Assembly: GCF_900188185.1 (NCBI RefSeq)
Contig: NZ_FZPA01000013.1
Location: 47,316-111,315 of the forward strand
DNA: 64,000 bases
Origin: Sphingopyxis indica
GTDB taxonomy: Bacteria > Pseudomonadota > Alphaproteobacteria > Sphingomonadales > Sphingomonadaceae
Reading direction: 5' to 3'
Shown: positions 26,259 to 33,831 of the stretch, piece by piece
How the letters are laid out: the number at the start of each line of letters is the position of its first letter
Numbering within the stretch: position 1 is the first letter of the stretch
Made by a program: the position numbers and the translations under genes
Notes under the pieces: generated by a model
What the model was told of the DNA's origin: nothing
Seen by the model: only the letters and a program-made list of their open reading frames with translations
Database searches by the model: none

Positions 26259-26601
26259 AATGGTAGCCCGCCCACAGCAGCGCCGCGCCAAGCAGGAGGC
26301 CGGCAAGCGTCAGGATGCGCACCCAGCGGGGCGTGCAGGCACCGCCGGGGCCACAGCGCGCGGCCGCGCGCTGCTGGCGGAACAGCAGGAAGGCGCCGAG
26401 AATGAGGCATGCCGCCCCGATCAGAAGAAGCGGCGTGCGATAGGGCATGGCGACCATCGCGATGCCGCCGAGCCATGCGGCTCCGATCCCCGCAGAGGCC
26501 AGCAGGAAGGGCAGCGCGCAACAGGATGCAACGCCGAAAGCCGCGGCGATGCCGGCTAAGGTGAACGCGCCGGCGTCGATACCCTTGGGGCGATTCTGCA
26601 T
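26251..26601 (-). CDS. merT: Mercuric ion transporter MerT
   Basis: A 116-residue inner-membrane protein importing Hg(II). Three hydrophobic segments are visible. The first carries the vicinal pair in ASCCALPFLLASAGIGAAWL. The cytoplasmic loop has a second pair spread in RCGPGGACTPRWVRIL, the usual MerT arrangement. ATG 26601 (MQNRPKGIDAG) sits downstream of the MerR-type promoter. No merP or merA follows: the only downstream gene is the GDCCVxC protein, so imported Hg(II) would need an enzyme encoded elsewhere. Confidence 0.87.
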   Translation of the reverse strand: MQNRPKGIDAGAFTLAGIAAAFGVASCCALPFLLASAGIGAAWLGGIAMVAMPYRTPLLLIGAACLILGAFLLFRQQRAAARCGPGGACTPRWVRILTLAGLLLGAALLWAGYHYV

Positions 26602-26633
26602 TGGGATCGGTTCCTTGTGCGGTGTGAGGGGAC

Positions 26634-26664
26634 GCCGTAGCATCTGTAGCAGCTACAGACTCAA
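26634..26664 (-). promoter_or_regulatory. MerR-type promoter of merT
   Basis: Minus strand: -35 TTGAGT (26664-26659), 19-bp spacer, -10 TACGGC (26639-26634). The spacer holds the near-perfect dyad TCTGTAGC-A-GCTACAGA (26643-26659 on the plus strand). Overlong spacing and dyad are characteristic of Hg(II)-MerR promoters. The divergent merR gene starts 15 bases beyond. Confidence 0.82.
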
Positions 26665-26678
26665 GAGGTATTTTTGCG

Positions 26679-27095
26679 ATGGCCGCAACCAGAGCGATGC
26701 AGATCGGCGAACTCTCGCGCCGCACAGGCTGCAACATCGAAACGATCCGCTATTATGAGCGGATCGGCGTCCTCGACGTTCCGCTCCGGCGCGGTCGCTA
26801 CCGCAACTATGGCGAGGAGGATGTAGGGCGCCTCGGCTTCGTGCGCCGGGCCCGAGAGCTCGGTTTCACCCTCGACGAGGTGCGGGCGCTGCTCCAACTC
26901 GCGACTGGAGGCCAGGCTGCCTGCGCCGAGGTGCGCGACGTCGCCTCGTCGCACCTTGCGGATGTGCGCGCGAAGATCGCCGATCTCAAGCGGATGGAGC
27001 GTGTCCTCGCCGCTTCGGTACGGGCTTGCGAGGCCGGCGACGATCCCGCCTGTCCGCTGCTCCAGACGCTTCGGGCCGGTACACCGCACGGCTGA
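26679..27095 (+). CDS. merR: Mercury-responsive MerR-family regulator
   Basis: A 138-residue regulator. The winged helix (MQIGELSRRTGCNIETIRYY) is followed by YRNYGEEDVGRLGFVRRARE and the long dimer helix. Three cysteines suit Hg(II): one in ACAEVRDVASSHL near the helix start and two in ACEAGDDPACPLL at its end. CueR-type proteins lack the first. It is transcribed divergently from merT over a shared dyad. A short spacing between the last two cysteines leaves lead or another soft metal as a weaker alternative. Confidence 0.86.
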   Translation: MAATRAMQIGELSRRTGCNIETIRYYERIGVLDVPLRRGRYRNYGEEDVGRLGFVRRARELGFTLDEVRALLQLATGGQAACAEVRDVASSHLADVRAKIADLKRMERVLAASVRACEAGDDPACPLLQTLRAGTPHG

Positions 27096-27167
27096 TCGTC
27101 CGGATGACACCCGCGTGACGACGAGCGACAGGCTCAACTATCAAGAGCTTCTGGAATCGCGCGGATC

Positions 27168-27185
27168 ATCCTCATATCTGGGGAT
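27168..27185 (+). promoter_or_regulatory. Candidate lux box upstream of luxI
   Basis: An 18-bp imperfect dyad, ATCCTCATATCTGGGGAT, in which seven of nine half-site positions pair. It is centred about 65 bases before the luxI start, the usual length and place for a LuxR-AHL binding site. Binding by the neighbouring LuxR is inferred. Confidence 0.45.
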
Positions 27186-27241
27186 ACGCGCAGTCCACCG
27201 AAAATGATTTGATTCCCGGCACCAACAGCCGAGGAATCATC

Positions 27242-27868
27242 ATGATCGACACGACCCCGCGGGCGCCCGCCGCGCCCGGGAACGCGGCGCTGCGCGCCAT
27301 GTTCGCCGCGCGCAAGAGCGTCTTCATCGACCTGCTCAAATGGGACCTGCCAGTACTCGCCGGCCAATATGAGCTCGACCATTTCGACACGCCGGCGGCG
27401 CGCTATCTCATCCTGCTCGACGCCGATGGCCGCCACCGCGCCTCGGCGCGGCTGCTCCCGACCGAGGGCGCACATCTCCTTGGCGATCATTTTGCGCATC
27501 TGTGCGCCGGCGACGTGCCGCGCGGCCCCACCGTGTGCGAGATCAGCCGCTTCTGCCTCGACCGGGACCAGGACGCAGCATCGCGCCGCGCCGCGCGCGA
27601 CCAGCTGGTGACCGCCCTTGCAGAGCATGCGCTGCGCGAAGGCATCACCGATTATACCGGCGTCGCCGACCTATGCTGGTTCGATCAGGTCCGGGAGTTC
27701 GGCTGGAGATGCGACGCGCTCGGGCCGAAGGCCGCGGATCCGGGTGGGAGATTGATGGCATTGCACATCCATATCGACGCGCATGTGCTCGACGACCTCA
27801 AGCGCGGCGGCGTCTATGCGCCGCTCTCGTTCCGCCTCGCCGACGACGATGGGGAGGCGGAAGCATGA
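27242..27868 (+). CDS. Acyl-homoserine-lactone synthase (LuxI family)
   Basis: A 208-residue autoinducer synthase making acyl-homoserine lactone from S-adenosylmethionine and an acyl carrier. Invariant LuxI residues are present at near-canonical positions: Arg24, Phe28, Trp34 (RKSVFIDLLKW), Asp46 and Asp49 (YELDHFD), Arg70 (SARLL), Glu100 and Arg103 (EISRF). ATG 27242 follows a GAGG site. The stop overlaps the phyH start by 4 bases, so synthase, PhyH and GntR form one operon. Chain length of the signal cannot be read from sequence. Confidence 0.92.
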   Translation: MIDTTPRAPAAPGNAALRAMFAARKSVFIDLLKWDLPVLAGQYELDHFDTPAARYLILLDADGRHRASARLLPTEGAHLLGDHFAHLCAGDVPRGPTVCEISRFCLDRDQDAASRRAARDQLVTALAEHALREGITDYTGVADLCWFDQVREFGWRCDALGPKAADPGGRLMALHIHIDAHVLDDLKRGGVYAPLSFRLADDDGEAEA

Positions 27869-28731
27869 CCGGTCTTGCGTCCGATGATCTTGCCCGGGAA
27901 CTGCGCGAGACGGGATACTGCATCGTCCCCGACCTGATGCCGCCGGATGCGATTGGGGCGCTCGACGCCGATCTCGATCCGGTCTTCGCCGCGACACCGT
28001 TCGGGCGCGGGGATTTCTACGGTCATCGCACCAAAAGATTCGGCGCGCTGATGAAGCGCTCGGCCTGGGCGCAGGCATTGGCGCTCGAACCCACAATTCT
28101 CGCGGCGGTCGAATCCATTCTCGGCGATGCCTGCGAGAGCATCCAGCTCAATGTCGCGCAGGCGATCGAAATCCATCCGGGCGAGATCCGGCAGTTTCCG
28201 CACCGCGACCATGACATGTGGGCGGGAGAAAAAGGCGCGCATGAGTATCTGGTCAACATCATCTGGCCGCTCACCCCCTTCACCGCCGACAATGGCGCGA
28301 CGCACATCTATCCGCACAGTCATGGCGCGGACGGCATGGCAAAGACGGATCCCGGCGAGCCGATCGTCGCGGCGTGCGACCCGGGCGCCGCGATCTGTTT
28401 TCTGGGCTCGACCGCACATGGCGCCGGCGCCAATATCACCGACCAGGTGCGGCGCGGCGTCGTGATCGGCTACAGTCTCGGCTGGCTCAAACCCTATGAG
28501 AATTTGTGGCTCGCCTATCCGCCCGAGGTCGCACGCGGGTTCCCGCCCGAGCTCGCCGCGCTCGCGGGCTATCGCCAGCACCGTCCCAATCTCGGCAATT
28601 ATGAAGGCCAATGTCCTTCGATCCTGCTCGGAGGCGAAGTCCCGGAACATGTCGGCGCCGTCGATGGGCTGCGTCCCGACCAGATGGAGATGCTCGCAGG
28701 CTTTGCGGCGGCCGAGCGGAACAGCGCATGA
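27865..28731 (+). CDS. Phytanoyl-CoA dioxygenase (PhyH) family oxygenase
   Basis: A 288-residue Fe(II)/2-oxoglutarate oxygenase. The first metal ligands are in RQFPHRDHDMW (HxD), the distal His in GSTAHGAGANI, and the 2-oxoglutarate-binding Arg is likely within QVRRGVVIGYS. The N-terminus (LRETGYCIVPDLM) is typical of the family. It overlaps both luxI and the gntR gene by 4 bases, so it is made with the quorum signal synthase. It may hydroxylate the acyl signal or another lipid; the substrate is unknown. In my recollection PhyH next to LuxI is a recurrent sphingomonad arrangement. Confidence 0.88.
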   Translation: MTGLASDDLARELRETGYCIVPDLMPPDAIGALDADLDPVFAATPFGRGDFYGHRTKRFGALMKRSAWAQALALEPTILAAVESILGDACESIQLNVAQAIEIHPGEIRQFPHRDHDMWAGEKGAHEYLVNIIWPLTPFTADNGATHIYPHSHGADGMAKTDPGEPIVAACDPGAAICFLGSTAHGAGANITDQVRRGVVIGYSLGWLKPYENLWLAYPPEVARGFPPELAALAGYRQHRPNLGNYEGQCPSILLGGEVPEHVGAVDGLRPDQMEMLAGFAAAERNSA

Positions 28732-29324
28732 GTCCCGCGCATGTCGTCGAGCCGACTTATGAAGCGATCAAGCGCCGGTTGATGGCGGGCGGCTGGACGC
28801 CCGGCAGCCGCTTGGAATCGGCGAAGATCGCCGATCAGCTCGGCGTCAGCGTGACGCCGGTGCGCGACTGCCTCTACCGCCTGGCGGGCGAGCGCATGGT
28901 CGATTTCACCCATGGCGACGGATTTCACGCGCATAGCCTTTCCGAGACCGAATATCGCGACATGCTCGAACTCCACCTCATTCTGCTGCTCGCGGCGCTT
29001 GCGACGACCCCGCGCGGGCGCGCGGCGCCAGATCCGCAGGATGGCGACTATCCCGACCGAACCGCCGGGCTGTTCATCGAAATGGCCGCGCGGTCGGGCA
29101 ATGGCGAACTGGTCGCGAGTATCACTGCGCTCGGCGACCGCCTCCATCTGGCGCGGCACCTCGACGAACAGCTTGTCGGCGAAACAGCCGCGGAACTCGA
29201 TGCGCTCGCGGCCGCGCTGACAAGCGGCACGCCGCACGGGACGCGCAACCTTCTGCTGCGCTATCACGAACGCCGCGCCGGCGAAGCGGCCAGCTACGCC
29301 CGGCTACTCGGAGGCGCGTCATAG
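28728..29324 (+). CDS. GntR-family transcriptional regulator
   Basis: A 198-residue GntR regulator. The winged helix spans YEAIKRRLMAGGWTPGSRLE, then SAKIADQLGVSVTPVRDCL and LAGERMVDFTHGDGFHAHSL, the standard GntR pattern. The helical C-terminal part is of the FCD type but short. It starts within the phyH stop (ATGA overlap), so it is the third gene of the luxI operon and may control the PhyH-modified compound or the operon itself. The ligand is unknown. Confidence 0.85.
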   Translation: MSPAHVVEPTYEAIKRRLMAGGWTPGSRLESAKIADQLGVSVTPVRDCLYRLAGERMVDFTHGDGFHAHSLSETEYRDMLELHLILLLAALATTPRGRAAPDPQDGDYPDRTAGLFIEMAARSGNGELVASITALGDRLHLARHLDEQLVGETAAELDALAAALTSGTPHGTRNLLLRYHERRAGEAASYARLLGGAS

Positions 29325-29677
29325 AGCCGGACCCGGCGCTCAGCGCCTGATTCCACCCATAATCCTTGTCTTTGCGCGGCCATGCTGACATGATTCGGGG
29401 TGCGGGATCGATCTGGCAACGCCCGTGCGATAATATCGCCAGCCATTATGAACGCCCGTCCTTGCCGGACAGGCGGCCGATCCGGACCAGGTCGCCCTCG
29501 CGCGGCCCAACGGCGGCACAGCGTTGGGAGATCGATAGCCCGGCAAGCGCCGGACTGCTGTCTCGTGCCGGTCGGCTGTGTCCCTTGTCTTCCTTTTCCT
29601 CCAAGAAATTGTCACAGCAGCGCCACCCCTTTTCGGTGTCGTCGGCCTGTCACGCGCATCCCGACGACCGGCCAGTC
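29325..29677. other. Intergenic region before the lasso-locus sigma factor
   Basis: About 350 bases separating the luxI operon from the ECF sigma gene. Upstream extension of the sigma frame is open but lacks protein-like character. No terminator or promoter was clear enough to call. Confidence 0.45.
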
Positions 29678-30184
29678 ATGGCACCGGCGGAGGCTTGCGA
29701 CCTCGATGACGCTTTTCGGGCGCATGGTCCTTGGCTCTTTCATTTTCTTCGCCGAAAGGCGGGGCCTGAAGAAGCGCCGGATCTCGTGCAGGAAGTTTTC
29801 GCGCGCGCGGCGGGCAGCGAGCAGCGCCACAGCCTCGCCAATCCCGGCGGCTTCCTTCGCCGCATAGCGCAGAATCTGCTGATCGACCGTGCCCGGAGAC
29901 AACGGCGCAACCCCGCGCTTTTCTTTTCCTTTCAGGAGGAAAGCGACGCCGCCAGCCCGCCGCAGCAGGAATGGAATATGGAAGCCGACGACCTTCTCCG
30001 GCTCTATGAAGAGGCGGTCGACGCCATGCCGCCAAAGACACGCCGGGTGTTTCTGATGCACCGGGTCGACGAACTCAGCTATCGTGAGATACATGAATGC
30101 CTCGGCATCAGCATCGCGACGGTGGAATATCATATGATGAGGGCGCTCGGCTTTATCGCGAAGGTGGTGGACGGCGGCCAATGA
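29678..30184 (+). CDS. ECF sigma factor, FecI-like, of the lasso peptide locus
   Basis: A 168-residue extracytoplasmic-function sigma factor. Region 2 is FRAHGPWLFHFLRRKAGPEE, then APDLVQEVFARAA, and RRIAQNLLIDRARRQRRN. Region 4 is MPPKTRRVFLMHRVDELSYR followed by EIHECLGISIATVEYHMMRA. Its stop overlaps the fecR start (ATGA). With FecR and the adjacent TonB receptor it forms a surface-signalling system in which ligand binding at the receptor frees the sigma factor. It probably drives the receptor-isopeptidase genes and perhaps the lasso precursor. Confidence 0.9.
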   Translation: MAPAEACDLDDAFRAHGPWLFHFLRRKAGPEEAPDLVQEVFARAAGSEQRHSLANPGGFLRRIAQNLLIDRARRQRRNPALFFSFQEESDAASPPQQEWNMEADDLLRLYEEAVDAMPPKTRRVFLMHRVDELSYREIHECLGISIATVEYHMMRALGFIAKVVDGGQ

Positions 30185-31194
30185 GTGAGGCGTCTGACGA
30201 TTATCCGGTCGACACGGTAGCGCACGCCTGGCTCGTGAAGATGCGCGGCGAGAACCCCGAGGCGCACCGCGGCGAGTTCGACGCCTGGCTTTCGGCCTCG
30301 CCAGACCACAAGGCGGCCTATGAACGGATCACGAAGAAGCTCGCCGCCTCGGCGATCCTGAAATCCTCGCCGCGTCACGGCACTGCGCAAACCGAACAGC
30401 GCCGCGGCCGACGCCCGGCCGCGCGACGCTGGCTGTCGGCGGGAGCCGTGATCGCCGCCGCTGCGGTGGTATTTCTGGCTTTCGGCGCTGGCGGGGCTCC
30501 GCTCTCCGGTCCGCTCGGAGACGGTGCGCTCACGGCGCGCGCGGCCGAGCCGCTGGTAACCCGCCGCGGGGAAATCCGCAGCTTCCGCTTTGCCGATGGT
30601 TCAACCGCAGTGCTCGATACCGATAGCCGGCTCGAAGTCTCATTTGCGCAAGCGACGCGCCATCTCCGGCTTGCCAAAGGGCGCGTCCGGCTTTCGGTGA
30701 CCAACAATGAACAGCCACTGCGCGTCGAGGCGGGCGGCGGCGTGGTCACGGCCGAGGATGCGGCATTCGATATCGGTTTCGAGGAAAATGGCGCGCTCAG
30801 CGTGACGGTGCTGCGCGGCGAAGCCGATATTCGCTTTGGCGGCGCCCCTGAAACCGGCAACCGGCGCGCCCAAGTCCTGCCATCGGGACGGTCCGTGACC
30901 TACGGTCCCGGCGGCAAGGAGCAGCTACCGGCCGCATCGCCGACACAGCAAGGCAGCCGCGAATGGCCGTCTGGCTGGGCGGACTATCGCTCGGTCCGGC
31001 TCGATCAGCTCATTGCGGAAGCCAACCGCTACGCGGTGAAGCCAATCATTGTCGACGACGCAAGAACCGCTGGGCTCGAAGCGTCGGGCCGGTTCAGGAT
31101 CAGCCAGCCCGAGAGAGTGGCCGAGCGGCTCGGCCAATTGTTCGATCTGGAGACCGTCAAGCGCACCGACGGCATCCACCTTCGCCAACGATAA
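30181..31194 (+). CDS. FecR-family anti-sigma regulator
   Basis: A 337-residue inner-membrane regulator. The cytoplasmic N-terminus has AHAWLVKMRGENPEAHRGEF and AWLSASPDHKAAYERI, the DUF4880/FecR_N pattern. One membrane segment follows near residues 80-100 (WLSAGAVIAAAAVVFLAFGA). The periplasmic FecR domain (TRRGEIRSFRFADGSTAVLD, LRLAKGRVRLSV) comes next, and the C-terminus (YAVKPIIVDDARTAGLEASG) is the STN-contacting part. It overlaps the sigma gene by 4 bases. It should transmit receptor occupancy to the sigma factor. Confidence 0.9.
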   Translation: MSEASDDYPVDTVAHAWLVKMRGENPEAHRGEFDAWLSASPDHKAAYERITKKLAASAILKSSPRHGTAQTEQRRGRRPAARRWLSAGAVIAAAAVVFLAFGAGGAPLSGPLGDGALTARAAEPLVTRRGEIRSFRFADGSTAVLDTDSRLEVSFAQATRHLRLAKGRVRLSVTNNEQPLRVEAGGGVVTAEDAAFDIGFEENGALSVTVLRGEADIRFGGAPETGNRRAQVLPSGRSVTYGPGGKEQLPAASPTQQGSREWPSGWADYRSVRLDQLIAEANRYAVKPIIVDDARTAGLEASGRFRISQPERVAERLGQLFDLETVKRTDGIHLRQR

Positions 31195-31292
31195 TTATTT
31201 CATCATTCCCCTAAGGCGGTCGCCGACCCGGCGTCATCGCTCCCCCAATGGCCGTGTGCCCAAGCATCCGGTCACAACCCAGGGGGAGTATA

Positions 31293-33821
31293 ATGATGTC
31301 CGGAAAATCTCGTTTTTGCCTGTCGCTGATGGTGGGTGTAGCCTGTCTGCATCCCGTTGCCGCGGCGGCTCAGCTGCAGGATCGCCAGAGCTTCGATCTG
31401 CCAGCGCAGGATCTCGGCGATGCGTTGCGAAAAGTGGCCGAGCAAGCTGGGATCGAACTTTACGCATCAAGTGCCGATCTCGCGGGCCGGACGACCCGAC
31501 CGCTCAAGGGCGACATCACCCCGCGCGAAGCAATCGAGACCCTGCTGCGCGGAACTGGGCTGACCCCGCGCTTCGAGCGTGGTTCGGTCATCATTTTGGG
31601 GCGAGCGCAGTCCGAGAGCAGTCCGGCGCAAGAAGACATCGTCGTGACCGGCAGCCGGATCTCCGGCGCCCCGTCCGCAGCCCCGGTGATCCGCGTCACG
31701 AGCGAAGATATCCGCAATGGCGGTCAAGCCGATCTCGGCGAGGTTGCGCGCAGCCTGCCGCAGAATTTCGGCGGCGGCCAGAACCCCGGTATCGGTTCGG
31801 GGCAAGGCACACAGAACCAGAACGTCAACGTCAACGGGGCATCGACCTTCAACCTGAGGGGCATCGGGCCCAGCGCCACATTGACGCTGCTCAATGGCAA
31901 CCGGTTTGCTTACAGCGGTACGCAAAGCGTGATCGATATCAGCGCGATACCTACTGCGGCGGTCGAGCGGATCGAGATCGTCGCCGACGGTGCTTCGGCA
32001 ATCTATGGCGCCGACGCCGTCGCGGGAGTCGTCAACATCCTCCTCCGCAAGGACTATGAGGGCGTCACCACGAGCGCCCGGCTTGGCGGCTCCACCGATG
32101 GGGGCAATTTCCAGCAGCAATATAATCTGCTCGGCGGCGCCAAATGGTCGGGCGGCGGATTCATGGCGACTTACGACTATTTCGACAACAGCGCGATTCT
32201 CGCGCGCGACCGCAGCTACACCGCGACCAGCAACCCCGCCTCGACCCTTTATCCCAGTCTGAAGCGGCACAGCCTGCTATTGAGCGGGCACCAGGAATTG
32301 ACGCCCAGCCTTCGGCTGAAAGCCGATGTCATCTACAAACGCGGCGACATGCAATCGGTGCGCGGGCTGCTCGCCGACCGGCCGATTACGACCCGGGGTC
32401 TCGTTGTCGACAATGAATTCGAGACATTCGGCGTGGCGCCGACGCTGGAAGCCGAAATCGGCGGTGCGTGGACTGCTCGGCTCACCGGCTTTTACGGCAC
32501 CGACAAGACCTATGGCGTCACCCAGAACTTCACCAACGACGTCGAAGCTCGATCGATCCGGATCTTCGACAATCGGAGCGTCAGTGTCGAAGCGGGCATC
32601 GAGGGTCCGCTGTTCACCCTTCCCGGGGGTGACGTGAGGCTCGCGGCAGGCGGCGGCTGGCGAAGCAACCGCATCGTGGCACTGGTCGCGGGGCGCAACT
32701 TCGCACCAACGCGCGAAAACCGCTTCGCTTACGGCGAACTTTTCGTGCCGCTCGCCGGCCCTGCGCAGGACCTCGCTTTCGCGCATCGCGCGTCGATTAC
32801 CGCCGCACTCCGCTGGGAGGATTACTCCGACTCGGGCAGCATCGTCACGCCAAAGCTCGGTTTTGTTTATGCGCCGGCGCCGGAGCTCAGCCTCGGCGTT
32901 TCATGGGGGCGCTCCTTCAAGATGCCGACGCTCAATCAGCAATATAGCGGCTATACGCCCGTGCTGCTGCCAGTGACGGGATATGGCACGCTTTTCCCGC
33001 CCGGCTCGACCTATCTCTATATCGGCGGGCCGAACCCCGACGTCGGCCCCGAGCGCTCGGAGAATATGACGCTGAGCGCGACCTTCCAGCCTTCGCCGCG
33101 GCTGCAGATCGTGACGAGCCTGTTCCGGATCGATTATCGCGACCGTGTCGCCCCGCCCTTCGGTTCACCGCTGGGGATATTGACCAATCCCCTCTTCACG
33201 AGCCTGGTGACCTTCAATCCTTCCGCAGCCCAGCTCGACGCGGCGATCGTCGGTGCATCGGACCCGCTCGGGAACGCAACCGGCGGGCCCTATAATCCCG
33301 CCAACGTCATCGCGCTCATCGATGGCCGCGACCGCAATATCGCATCGCAACGCTATGAGGGGGCCGACCTCTCGCTTCGCTACCGCGCGCCTGTGGGCGG
33401 CGGGCGGGCGCTGACCGTCACGGTCAATGCGACCTGGCTCGACAGCCGGCAGCAATTGCTGCCCGGCCTTCCGGTCACCGACCTCGCGGGCACGATCTTC
33501 AATTCGCCGCACTTTCGCGCACGCGGAGGCGCGACCTTCGGCGACGAACGCTTCACGATCGCGTCCTTCGTGAATTTTACCGGCGGGGTAACAGACCGCC
33601 GGCGCGCGGTGCCGGCAAAGGTTTCGCCTGTGGCCACCGTCGATCTCGCGGCCCGCATCAAGATCGGCGACCTCGCCGAGCTATCCGTAAACGCGCTCAA
33701 TATCTTCAACGCAAAGCCTGACAGGACGGCGGTAGCATCGCCCAGCGACACGCCCTTTGATTCCACCAACTATTCGGCGATCGGCCGCTTTTTCGGGCTG
33801 ACGATCAGCCGTGACTGGTGA
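31293..33821 (+). CDS. TonB-dependent receptor with STN signalling domain (lasso locus)
   Basis: An 842-residue outer-membrane receptor. A signal peptide (residues 1-27, ending VAAAAQ) is followed by a secretin/TonB N-terminal signalling domain (FDLPAQDLGDALRKVAEQAG, PLKGDITPREAIETLLRGTG). The TonB box region is EDIVVTGSRI. The plug contains NLRGIGPSATLTLLNGNRFA, then RIEIVADGASAIYGADAVAG. The barrel ends in the terminal aromatic FFGLTISRDW. ATG 31293 follows a GGGGGAG site. By position it probably imports the lasso peptide, or a ligand the peptide carries, and signals through FecR. Confidence 0.91.
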   Translation: MMSGKSRFCLSLMVGVACLHPVAAAAQLQDRQSFDLPAQDLGDALRKVAEQAGIELYASSADLAGRTTRPLKGDITPREAIETLLRGTGLTPRFERGSVIILGRAQSESSPAQEDIVVTGSRISGAPSAAPVIRVTSEDIRNGGQADLGEVARSLPQNFGGGQNPGIGSGQGTQNQNVNVNGASTFNLRGIGPSATLTLLNGNRFAYSGTQSVIDISAIPTAAVERIEIVADGASAIYGADAVAGVVNILLRKDYEGVTTSARLGGSTDGGNFQQQYNLLGGAKWSGGGFMATYDYFDNSAILARDRSYTATSNPASTLYPSLKRHSLLLSGHQELTPSLRLKADVIYKRGDMQSVRGLLADRPITTRGLVVDNEFETFGVAPTLEAEIGGAWTARLTGFYGTDKTYGVTQNFTNDVEARSIRIFDNRSVSVEAGIEGPLFTLPGGDVRLAAGGGWRSNRIVALVAGRNFAPTRENRFAYGELFVPLAGPAQDLAFAHRASITAALRWEDYSDSGSIVTPKLGFVYAPAPELSLGVSWGRSFKMPTLNQQYSGYTPVLLPVTGYGTLFPPGSTYLYIGGPNPDVGPERSENMTLSATFQPSPRLQIVTSLFRIDYRDRVAPPFGSPLGILTNPLFTSLVTFNPSAAQLDAAIVGASDPLGNATGGPYNPANVIALIDGRDRNIASQRYEGADLSLRYRAPVGGGRALTVTVNATWLDSRQQLLPGLPVTDLAGTIFNSPHFRARGGATFGDERFTIASFVNFTGGVTDRRRAVPAKVSPVATVDLAARIKIGDLAELSVNALNIFNAKPDRTAVASPSDTPFDSTNYSAIGRFFGLTISRDW

Positions 33822-33831
33822 GGAGGGCGGC

